Of a DNA stretch of 8,208 nucleotides, positions 1 to 6,048 are shown in pieces. This DNA is from an uncultured Halieaceae bacterium. GTDB taxonomy: Bacteria > Pseudomonadota > Gammaproteobacteria > Pseudomonadales > Halieaceae. Below the pieces are notes generated by a model. It saw only the letters and a program-made list of their open reading frames with translations, ran no database searches and was not told the origin of the DNA. Positions within the stretch are counted from its first letter, which is position 1; every line of letters begins with the position of its first letter. Made by a program: the position numbers and the translations under genes. The DNA is taken from NCBI GenBank assembly GCA_938045215.1, contig CALINF010000318.1, positions 1-8,208 on the forward strand. The letters run 5' to 3'.

Positions 1-380
1 GGTACGCGCAGCCTGGAACCCTCTACGCCAAGTCTAAAGTCACAGCTCAGCGCCAATTCCACACCACCACCAAACACATTGCCGTTAAGGGCGCAGACTG
101 TAGGAATCTCAAGAGCCGCCAATTGGTCTGTTGTATTCTGAAAGGTATCGGGGTGAATATCACCGGCATTCAACTGTGCCAGCGATGCACCTGCGCAGAA
201 CGTTTTGTCTCCGGCCCCGGTTACTATCAGCACCCTCGCCTGCGTGTCACTGGCGATATGCGTCATATGTTGCTGCAGTGCTTCCAATTCGTGCTGACCC
301 AGTGAATTGTGCTTTTCAGGCACATTCAGCGTTAACCGACAGATATGACCTTCGCGACTGTATTGAACTGTATCGGTCAT
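1..380 (-). CDS. Enoyl-CoA hydratase/isomerase (crotonase family), N-terminal part, cut by window edge
   Basis: The reverse strand opens at an ATG (380-378) behind a perfect AGGAGG ribosome binding site (plus-strand 385-390) and stays open to base 1, giving about 126 residues that begin MTDTVQYSREGHICRLTL. The fold is recognisable as crotonase. FCAGASL at residues 61-67 is the first oxyanion-hole segment. GNVFGGGVELALSCDFRL at 100-117 is the second, with Glu108 at the position of the first catalytic glutamate of rat crotonase (Glu144). The second catalytic glutamate would lie beyond the edge, so hydratase cannot be separated from isomerase or another crotonase activity. The family hydrates or isomerises trans-enoyl-CoA thioesters in the cytoplasm, usually in beta-oxidation or in leucine, isoprenoid or aromatic acid breakdown. 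The gene is divergent from tag across 121 bases. Family assignment is firm; the exact substrate is unknown. Confidence 0.93.
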   Translation of the reverse strand, partial: MTDTVQYSREGHICRLTLNVPEKHNSLGQHELEALQQHMTHIASDTQARVLIVTGAGDKTFCAGASLAQLNAGDIHPDTFQNTTDQLAALEIPTVCALNGNVFGGGVELALSCDFRLGVEGSRLRV

Positions 381-442
381 GCGACCTCCTGCTACATTTA
401 TAGTCAAAGTGTGGCATACCCCATCATTGCTCGCCACATGTG

Positions 443-471
443 TAGACAAGCACAAGCACCCTTACCATACT
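443..471 (+). promoter_or_regulatory. Candidate sigma-70 promoter for tag
   Basis: TAGACA at 443-448 matches five of six bases of the -35 consensus, and CATACT at 466-471 matches four of six of the -10 consensus, with the ideal 17-base spacer. Transcription would begin near 478, giving a leader of about 24 bases before the GTG at 502, with the ribosome binding site inside it. The site lies in the divergent spacer between the crotonase gene and tag. It is a consensus match by eye only. Confidence 0.35.
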
Positions 472-501
472 CAACCTTGTCTCAGGTCAAGGAGAAGTCC
501 A

Positions 502-1074
502 GTGAAGTCGCGCTGTCAGTGGTGCGGGGATGACTCGCTTTACGTCAAGTACCATGACGAGGAGTGGGGCGTACCCGTTAGGGATGATCACAAGCTGTTC
601 GAGTTTCTGCTGCTTGAAGGTGCTCAGGCCGGTTTATCGTGGATTACCATCTTGAGAAAGCGCGAGGGATATCGCGCCCTGTTCGACAACTTCGATGCAG
701 ACAAGGTGGCCCGGTACTCAGACAAGAAGCTGGAGAAAATACTGCTGGACGCGCGAATCATCCGTAATCGCCTCAAAGTTTTCGGGGCACGTAAAAACGC
801 ACAGGCGTTCCTAAAGGCACAGGAGGATTACGGCAGCTTCGCCAACTACCTGTGGAGCTTTGTTGACGACAAACCCATACAGAACCAGTGGGCCTCCATG
901 CGAGAGGTGCCAGCCACCTCAGCCATCTCCGATGCGATGAGCAAAGACATGAAGAAACGCGGCTTCACATTTGTTGGATCTACCATCATGTACGCCCACA
1001 TGCAGGCTACCGGAATGGTCAACGATCACACGCGCGAGTGTTTTCGATACAAAGAATGCCAAAATTTGGCCTGA
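502..1074 (+). CDS. tag: DNA-3-methyladenine glycosylase I
   Basis: This protein excises 3-methyladenine from alkylated DNA, starting base excision repair. It is 190 residues long from the GTG at 502, close to the 187 of E. coli Tag. An open frame continues further upstream, but GTG is preferred. It has an AAGGAGA ribosome binding site at 489-495, and it places the zinc ligand Cys5 at the very N-terminus as in the family. The zinc-binding set is complete: Cys5, His18, and His176 and Cys180 in the C-terminal DHTREC segment. YHDEEWG at 17-23 and LEGAQAGLSWITILRKRE from residue 38 are Tag hallmarks. Glu39 and Trp47 correspond to the base-recognition residues Glu38 and Trp46 of the E. coli enzyme. 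The MATE gene follows after 52 bases and may be read from the same transcript. Nothing looks degraded. Confidence 0.96.
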   Translation: MKSRCQWCGDDSLYVKYHDEEWGVPVRDDHKLFEFLLLEGAQAGLSWITILRKREGYRALFDNFDADKVARYSDKKLEKILLDARIIRNRLKVFGARKNAQAFLKAQEDYGSFANYLWSFVDDKPIQNQWASMREVPATSAISDAMSKDMKKRGFTFVGSTIMYAHMQATGMVNDHTRECFRYKECQNLA

Positions 1075-1091
1075 GCCGGCTGAACAATAAC

Positions 1092-1100
1092 TGCTAGACT
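1092..1100 (+). promoter_or_regulatory. Possible extended -10 element before the MATE gene
   Basis: TGCTAGACT fits the extended -10 pattern (TGnTAnnnT), with TAGACT as the hexamer. No good -35 stands 16-18 bases upstream. Transcription would start near 1107, about 20 bases before the TTG start. It is weak; the MATE gene may instead be read through from tag. Confidence 0.2.
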
Positions 1101-1126
1101 GGAAGGCTTCCCAAAGAGAAATCCAC

Positions 1127-2500
1127 TTGTCAGACCAAGAGCTGCCAGGTCGCGAATCTACCAGTCTGCGAATATGGCAGCTGGCGTGGCCCACCATTGC
1201 ATCCTACCTGCTGTTCACGCTGGTGGGCTTCATGCATATCAAGATCGCGTCCGGCCTGGGCACGCAGGCGGTAGCAGCAGTTACCACCGGCCACCGCATC
1301 TTCTTCCTGATTCAAGCTGTTCTGATGGGCATCTCCGTGGCGGCAACGGCCATTATCTCCCGTGCATGGGGTGCCAACGACATACGCGGTGCCGAAATGG
1401 CTTCCTGGACGTCGCTGGGGGTCTCCATGATCATTGCCGCCATTCTGGCCATTCCCGTTCTGCTTATACCGGAAACCCTGGCGGGGCTGTTCGGGCTGGA
1501 TGACGCGACTACAAAAGAGGCCGCGCGGTTTATCTTCTGGTTCGGCATTTTCAACATCGCCACAGCGGTCAATATGATGCTGCAAACGGCCCTGCGTGCC
1601 ACTGGCGATGTCATCACTCCCCTGTATTTCCTTTGCGTGAGTTCAATGTTGAACCTGCTGTTTGGCTATAGCCTGGCCTATGGCTGGGGGCCCCTGCCCG
1701 CACTGGGTGTGTCTGGGGTCGCATTGGGTGGTGGTTCTGCGGCGCTCATCGTGACGCTAACGTTCGCTACGTTCTGGTGGAAAGGCCACTTTGGGCTTAA
1801 GCCCATCAAGAAGCTGGCCTTCGACCGCGCCGCAGTGCGCCAGCTAGCGGTGATCGGCGCGCCCTCTATGCTGGAACAGGGCATCATCCAGGTGGCATTC
1901 CTGCTGTTCTTCTCTATCGTGGCCCAGTACGGAAACATGCCCTATGCAGCCTATGGCATTGGTATCAGCATCGTGTCGTTCTCAATCGTTGTAGGGTTCG
2001 GGTTCGGTATCGCAGCGGCCACCCTCGTAGGGCAGCAACTTGGCGCAGGACGACCCGACCAGGCCATTGCGGCAGGCTGGCGGGCCTTGCGCATGGGTGT
2101 GGGTGCTATGAGTCTGTTCTCTTTGATTCTGGCCTGGTTTGCGCGCGATCTTGCTCAATTTATGATCGACGACCCCGACGTCATCGACTACACCGCGGCG
2201 TTTATCTACATCATTGCCCTCGCCCAGCCTTTCATGGCGGTTGAGATGGCGCTGGCGGGCGCACTGCGCGGCGCAGGTGATACGCGCTTTCCGCTACTCA
2301 CTACCTTCTGCGGGTTGTTTCTGGGGCGTCTGCTGCCCGCGTGGCTGTTCTACAAGCTTGGGCTGTCGGTGTACTGGATATTCGTCGTCATGCTGTTCGA
2401 CTACATCCTCAAGGCCACCATGATGATTCTGTACTACAAGTCCCACAAATGGGTGAACGTTAATGTGGCCGCAACGCAGGTAAATTCCACGATTACATAG
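1127..2500 (+). CDS. MATE family efflux transporter (NorM/DinF-like)
   Basis: This is a 457-residue inner-membrane protein, a normal length for a MATE exporter, which expels drugs or cationic metabolites in exchange for Na+ or H+. About twelve hydrophobic segments run from residue 20 to 437. The two-fold internal repeat of the family is visible. SRAWGAND (79-86) in the first half is echoed by GQQLGAGR (302-309) in the second, and LRATGD (156-161) by LRGAGDT (380-386). The start is taken as TTG at 1127. The frame has a stop at 1088-1090 and no ATG or GTG before it, while the first internal ATG (codon 36) would remove most of the first membrane helix. The ribosome binding site is poor (AAAGAGA at 1113-1119). 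A rare start plus a weak site suggests low expression. The substrate cannot be told from sequence. No partner genes such as a membrane fusion protein are nearby, as expected for a single-component MATE pump. Confidence 0.93.
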   Translation: MSDQELPGRESTSLRIWQLAWPTIASYLLFTLVGFMHIKIASGLGTQAVAAVTTGHRIFFLIQAVLMGISVAATAIISRAWGANDIRGAEMASWTSLGVSMIIAAILAIPVLLIPETLAGLFGLDDATTKEAARFIFWFGIFNIATAVNMMLQTALRATGDVITPLYFLCVSSMLNLLFGYSLAYGWGPLPALGVSGVALGGGSAALIVTLTFATFWWKGHFGLKPIKKLAFDRAAVRQLAVIGAPSMLEQGIIQVAFLLFFSIVAQYGNMPYAAYGIGISIVSFSIVVGFGFGIAAATLVGQQLGAGRPDQAIAAGWRALRMGVGAMSLFSLILAWFARDLAQFMIDDPDVIDYTAAFIYIIALAQPFMAVEMALAGALRGAGDTRFPLLTTFCGLFLGRLLPAWLFYKLGLSVYWIFVVMLFDYILKATMMILYYKSHKWVNVNVAATQVNSTIT

Positions 2501-2516
2501 ACAGCGACAAAAAAAA

Positions 2517-2548
2517 TACTTAAAGTTGGAATCTTCGAAAACTAAGTA
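2517..2548. promoter_or_regulatory. 32-base imperfect palindrome upstream of the tandem TetR gene, possible operator
   Basis: The outer arms TACTTA (2517-2522) and TAAGTA (2543-2548) are perfect inverted repeats. Further inside, TT pairs with AA and GAA with TTC around the same centre, so 11 of 16 base pairs are symmetric: TACTTA-n3-TT-n-GAA-n2-TTC-n-AA-n3-TAAGTA. It lies 50 bases before the regulator start, in AT-rich DNA where a promoter would be expected. TetR repressors commonly bind palindromes in their own promoters, so autoregulation is a reasonable inference. Chance symmetry is not excluded. Confidence 0.3.
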
Positions 2549-2560
2549 GGTTCACAGCAG

Positions 2561-2580
2561 GCCAGCCGCAGAAAGCTGGC
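2561..2580. repeat. Inverted repeat GCCAGC / GCTGGC in the leader of the tandem TetR gene
   Basis: Perfect 6-base arms (2561-2566 and 2575-2580) flank an 8-base loop. It sits 18 bases before the ATG at 2599, so in RNA it would form a small GC-rich hairpin in the leader; as DNA it could be a protein site. There is no T-tract after it, so it is not an intrinsic terminator for the MATE gene. Function unknown. Confidence 0.35.
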
Positions 2581-2598
2581 GCTATCTGACTGATCTTT

Positions 2599-3882
2599 AT
2601 GGATGTAACGCCAAAACAGGGGGACAGCTCTCCGTTCAATAGAACGGCGCAGCATGATGCGAAACGCGCGGCAATTCTGTCTCAGGCCGCCAAGCTGTTT
2701 AACTCCAAGGGCTCCCGTGCCACCACGCTCAAGGATATCGCGGAGAGTCTGGGCCTTACCAAAACCAGCCTGTACTACTACGTCAAAACCAAAGAAGAGC
2801 TCATCTACCAGTGCTACATGGCGGCATTGGAGCATCATCACGCCACGCTGGACGACATTGAGCGCACCTATAAAGATCCGCTGGAGCGTGCCTCGGCATT
2901 TTTTCTACAGCAGTTCGAGAGCTGGCTCGCCGCACGAGATGGGAAAGACGTCTATATCGCCGCGCTACTAGAGATAGCCTCGCTTAAGGGGCCACATCGT
3001 GAAGAGGTGGAGAAGCAATACATCCGTATGTTTACGCGCGTGCGCCAATACCTGCGTGATGGTGTTAGCTCAGGCGTATTGCGCAAGGAACTGGAGCCCA
3101 CATCGGCAACGCGTGCCATTCTGGGCTCCATGGAGTGGATCTTTTACTGGCTGCATGCGGTAGACGACGAAGAAGTTCGCAGCATTGCGCGCCAAGCGAT
3201 GAATATCCTCGCTCACGGGCTGTGCGCCGACGGCAAAGTCTACGTTCCAACTCCGTTGAGCTTTGAGAACGACAGCCTCATTGGGGCGCAAGGATTCAAT
3301 CGCGAACAGCAGAACCGGCTCAAACAAATGGCGTTCTATAAAACCGGCACCTGGTTCTTCAACAAGAAGGGGTTCAATGGCTCCTCACTGGACGAGATCG
3401 CCGAACACCTCAATGTGAGTAAAGGCGCGTTCTACTATCACATCAAAAACAAGGAAGACCTGCTGTTCAACTGCTATAGCTATTCGCTGGACACCACAGA
3501 ACGTATCTACGACAAGGCCAGCCAAAGTGATGGCACGGGACTACAGCAGATGGAAGAGGCCTGCCGACGTATCTTCCACGTACAGAATAGCGACGACGGC
3601 CCTCTGGTTCGCTACAACACCATCACGTCTCTACCGGCAGACCGACGCAAACTGATACTCAAGCGCACCAACGCAGCCAACTCACGCTTCGGGGACTTTA
3701 TCCGTCGCGGTATCGATGACGGCAGCCTGCGTGATGAAAGTGTTTTCATCGCACAAAACCTGATTACTGGCGCCATTAATGCCTCCATGGACATCAAGCT
3801 GTGGCGCAGGGTCGATAATATTGACGAAGCTGCCATCGACTACTTTGATATCTTTTTCAACGGACTACTACCTCGCAACTGA
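2599..3882 (+). CDS. Tandem (duplicated) TetR/AcrR family transcriptional regulator
   Basis: The product has 427 residues, about twice a normal TetR protein, and contains two helix-turn-helix domains. The first spans about residues 22-70, with TTLKDIAESLGLTKTSLYYY at 42-61. The second spans about 241-289, with SSLDEIAEHLNVSKGAFYYH at 262-281. The ligand-binding halves also appear duplicated: DGVSSGVLRKE (154-164) followed by an Ile-Leu-Gly-Ser helix matches RGIDDGSLRDE (370-380) followed by a similar helix. Over the 44 residues from FNSKG/FNKKG to the helix after Lys-Glu, 19 are identical by hand alignment. The ATG at 2599 is the only possible start, because an in-frame TGA lies at 2587-2589. 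No clear ribosome binding site precedes it, so translation may be leaderless or weak. tesB starts 32 bases downstream on the same strand, suggesting an operon and a role in acyl-CoA or fatty-acid control. The ligand and target genes are unknown. Family assignment is firm; role is inference. Confidence 0.93.
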   Translation: MDVTPKQGDSSPFNRTAQHDAKRAAILSQAAKLFNSKGSRATTLKDIAESLGLTKTSLYYYVKTKEELIYQCYMAALEHHHATLDDIERTYKDPLERASAFFLQQFESWLAARDGKDVYIAALLEIASLKGPHREEVEKQYIRMFTRVRQYLRDGVSSGVLRKELEPTSATRAILGSMEWIFYWLHAVDDEEVRSIARQAMNILAHGLCADGKVYVPTPLSFENDSLIGAQGFNREQQNRLKQMAFYKTGTWFFNKKGFNGSSLDEIAEHLNVSKGAFYYHIKNKEDLLFNCYSYSLDTTERIYDKASQSDGTGLQQMEEACRRIFHVQNSDDGPLVRYNTITSLPADRRKLILKRTNAANSRFGDFIRRGIDDGSLRDESVFIAQNLITGAINASMDIKLWRRVDNIDEAAIDYFDIFFNGLLPRN

Positions 3883-3914
3883 GCAACACCGGCGAGAGCA
3901 ACCAAGGATTACCT

Positions 3915-4772
3915 GTGAGTACTGATCTCGACAAGCTGATCAACTATCTGGAAGTTGAGCAGATCGACAAATACCTGTTTATCGGCAACAGCCCCTCGCG
4001 GCCCAGAAGAATCTTCGGCGGGCAGGTACTGGCGCAGGCACTCAATGCAGCCATCAATACCGTTGAGCCCGATCGCACTGCGCACTCCCTGCACGGCTAT
4101 TTCCTGCGCGGCGGCGATCCCAGCAAACAGATCGTGTTTGAAGTGGACCCTATTCGCGACGGCAGGAGCTTTACCACCCGGCGCGTAGTTGCAAAACAGG
4201 ATGGACGTGCCATTTTCAATACGTCTATCTCGTTCCAGCTATTCGAAGAGGGCCTGTCACATCAAGCGCAGATGCCAGATGTTCCCGGACCAGAGGGACT
4301 GGAAACAGACCACGAGTACTGGCAGATGCTGGCAGAAAAGCACCCGGACAAGTTCGAACCACCGCGCATGATGGCTATCGAGCGCCGCGTGGTTGAACGC
4401 CGAGACTACCTGAACCCGCAACCTACTGATCCGGTTCAGCATATGTGGTTCAGGGCACTGGGAGAGGTAGGTGACAATCCGGCAAGGCACCAAACGCTAC
4501 TGGCCTACATGTCTGATTTCGCGCTACTTAGCGCTGCGCTGCTACCCCACCCCTACACGGGTCAGAGCGAAGGTGTGCAGGTGGCAAGTCTCGATCACGC
4601 CATCTGGTTTCACAAACCTGTAAAAGCCAACGAGTATCTGCTGTATACAATGGACAGCCCCTACAGCGGCGGCAGTCGAGGATTCAGTCGGGGGAGTTTT
4701 TATTCTCAGGCTGGAGAGTTGGTGGCATCAACCACACAGGAATCACTGATTCGGCTGCGCACCAATAACTAG
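3915..4772 (+). CDS. tesB: Acyl-CoA thioesterase II
   Basis: This enzyme hydrolyses medium- to long-chain acyl-CoA to free fatty acid and CoA in the cytoplasm. At 285 residues it matches E. coli TesB (286). It is a double hot-dog protein: the N-terminal half carries the signature FGGQVLAQAL (34-43), and the C-terminal half carries the catalytic set. Asp201 (LAYMSDF), Ser225 (VASLDHAIWFH) and Gln275 (STTQES) align with Asp204, Thr228 and Gln278 of the E. coli enzyme, so the usual Thr is replaced by Ser. The start is GTG at 3915, behind AAGGA at 3904-3908 with a 6-base gap. It follows the tandem TetR gene by 32 bases and ends 14 bases from the convergent phosphatase gene. I see no convincing terminator in that gap. 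Assignment is secure; the physiological substrate is not known. Confidence 0.96.
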   Translation: MSTDLDKLINYLEVEQIDKYLFIGNSPSRPRRIFGGQVLAQALNAAINTVEPDRTAHSLHGYFLRGGDPSKQIVFEVDPIRDGRSFTTRRVVAKQDGRAIFNTSISFQLFEEGLSHQAQMPDVPGPEGLETDHEYWQMLAEKHPDKFEPPRMMAIERRVVERRDYLNPQPTDPVQHMWFRALGEVGDNPARHQTLLAYMSDFALLSAALLPHPYTGQSEGVQVASLDHAIWFHKPVKANEYLLYTMDSPYSGGSRGFSRGSFYSQAGELVASTTQESLIRLRTNN

Positions 4773-4786
4773 CGCGAACGCAATCA

Positions 4787-5344
4787 TCAGTTGATCACCG
4801 TCGTCATTTCCTGACCGGCACTCACCAACTCCAACGCACCATCACGCAGTGCCAGTTGCGTTATCGATGCATTGTTAGGCCGAAAACACAGTGTTTCCTG
4901 CTTGCCGAGGATACTGCCAACGACTGCGTTCAGTACGAGAAAGTGGGTAAAGATCACGGTGTTCTCTGTCAACGCTGTCAGCCCATTGAGAGCCTGTTGA
5001 CGCCATTGATGCAGAAATTCCGGTTGTTGCTGCCATTGCTCACGCATAAAACCTCGCAACCAATCCTGTCGTTCGCTAAGCGGTACCGGTGACGGAATTT
5101 CTGCGAACGACGGGTTAATGGCTACATCAAGCGCTCGTATGCGCGCCAGAGGCTGCGCTGTTTCTACTGCTCTTGCCAACGGACTGCTCACCAGGTTCAC
5201 GCTGTCACCGAGCTGAGCGTGTAAAGCCTTTCCCGCTGCCTCAGCCTGCTGCCAGCCCAGCTCACTTAAGCCCGGGTCGCTGGATTCAGCCCAGGAAGCG
5301 GCTGCTTCGCCATGTCTGACCAGGTAAATCGATATGTCACTCAT
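4787..5344 (-). CDS. Histidine phosphatase family protein, SixA-like
   Basis: This is a small (185-residue) one-domain member of the histidine phosphatase (phosphoglycerate mutase-like) superfamily, similar in size to the phosphohistidine phosphatase SixA. The catalytic core looks complete: LVRHGEA with the nucleophile His11, SSPLARAVETA with Arg58, an acid candidate Glu82 (FAEIP), and the second histidine His134 (IFTHF). There is no signal peptide, so it is probably cytoplasmic. Its ATG overlaps the stop of the preceding phosphatase gene by 4 bases (ATGA), so it is likely made by translational coupling as the last gene of the aceK operon. SixA in E. coli removes phosphate from phosphohistidine on signalling proteins, but many superfamily members act on small metabolites, so the substrate here is open. 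Family assignment is strong; the SixA label is by size and motifs only. Confidence 0.88.
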   Translation of the reverse strand: MSDISIYLVRHGEAAASWAESSDPGLSELGWQQAEAAGKALHAQLGDSVNLVSSPLARAVETAQPLARIRALDVAINPSFAEIPSPVPLSERQDWLRGFMREQWQQQPEFLHQWRQQALNGLTALTENTVIFTHFLVLNAVVGSILGKQETLCFRPNNASITQLALRDGALELVSAGQEMTTVIN

Positions 5345-6048
5345 CGGTAGGTCACCAGGCTTTCGTTCTGCGTTACACCTCGCTCCTGCAAAAATGAACG
5401 GTCGTTAAAATACGACAGCGACACGCGATCCCCGCTGTAGAACAACTGCGACACCGAACAGTTAAAAATGGGCTCATAAAACTGGTACGTTTGCTCACCA
5501 CCCAGACCAAGCACATGCGCCACAACGGTTGCTATCGTGCCGCCGGAAGTGAAGATGGCGATATTCTTACCGGCACCCTCCCTGGCAATCACGTCACTCA
5601 GCGCAGCTTTTACACCACCTGAATAGTCGTCCCAACTCTGGATCTGGGGCACATTACATTCGGGAGACACCCAGTAGTTGAAAACCGCATCAATCACTTT
5701 CTGGTAGTCCTTGGAGGAGCTCAGTCCGCGATCAACAATCGCCTTTAGCGCGGGAGATTTCTCCATCAACCCGGGCAGCAGGTATTTCAGGTGTTCGTCG
5801 TTGCGTATCTCATCAAAGCGGTCATCAACAGTGTGGGTAACCACATTGGGCTGACTCGACAGTGCCAGCTCCGCTGTTTCGCGTTGGCGTAACAGCGCAC
5901 CGCTATAGGCTGAGTCAAAGTGAATGCCGCAGTCGCGCAGGTAATGTCCGGTGACCTCGGCCTGGCGGCAGCCCAGCTCAGATAGCTTGTCGTAGTCGTC
6001 AGAGCCAAAAGACGCCTGGCCATGGCGAATGAGGTAAATACTTGCCAT
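5341..6048 (-). CDS. Histidine phosphatase family protein with the second histidine replaced
   Basis: This is a 235-residue phosphoglycerate mutase-like protein. It opens with MASIYLIRHGQASFGSDDYD, carrying the RHG nucleophile His9, an Arg in the ALLRQRETAE segment (51-60) and an acidic FDE at 78-80. Where most family members have a second catalytic histidine (usually followed by Gly), it reads IFTSGGTIATVV (165-176), with Ser168 at that position. From memory, related proteobacterial proteins share this TSGG form, so it may be a subfamily trait rather than decay, and activity could be altered. The rest of the fold is intact, with no frameshift. Its ATG shares one base with the aceK stop (TGATG at 6050-6046), and its own stop overlaps the next phosphatase start. 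It therefore sits in the middle of a coupled three-gene unit. Enzyme versus regulatory role cannot be decided from sequence. Confidence 0.88.
   Translation of the reverse strand: MASIYLIRHGQASFGSDDYDKLSELGCRQAEVTGHYLRDCGIHFDSAYSGALLRQRETAELALSSQPNVVTHTVDDRFDEIRNDEHLKYLLPGLMEKSPALKAIVDRGLSSSKDYQKVIDAVFNYWVSPECNVPQIQSWDDYSGGVKAALSDVIAREGAGKNIAIFTSGGTIATVVAHVLGLGGEQTYQFYEPIFNCSVSQLFYSGDRVSLSYFNDRSFLQERGVTQNESLVTYR

Noticed and set aside
397..402. TATAAA on the minus strand as -10 of the crotonase gene
   Set aside because: No acceptable -35 lies 16-18 bases upstream, and the implied start site would leave the AGGAGG site at the very 5' end of the transcript.
379..501. N-terminal extension of Tag upstream of GTG 502
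   Set aside because: It would overlap the crotonase start and the divergent promoter region, and it adds about 41 residues absent from Tag proteins. The GTG at 502 has a good ribosome binding site and puts Cys5 where the zinc ligand belongs.
1130..1585. Open frame of 151 codons antisense to the MATE gene
   Set aside because: It is low in hydrophobic order and has no motif. The plus-strand MATE frame with its internal repeat explains the region.
3873..3897. CTCGC / GCGAG inverted repeat between the tandem TetR gene and tesB
   Set aside because: The arms are only 5 bases with a 15-base loop and no T-tract, so this is more likely chance than a terminator or operator.
4750..4800. Bidirectional terminator between tesB and the convergent phosphatase gene
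   Set aside because: Only a 4-base GCGC pairing around the tesB stop is visible, with no T-tract on either side.
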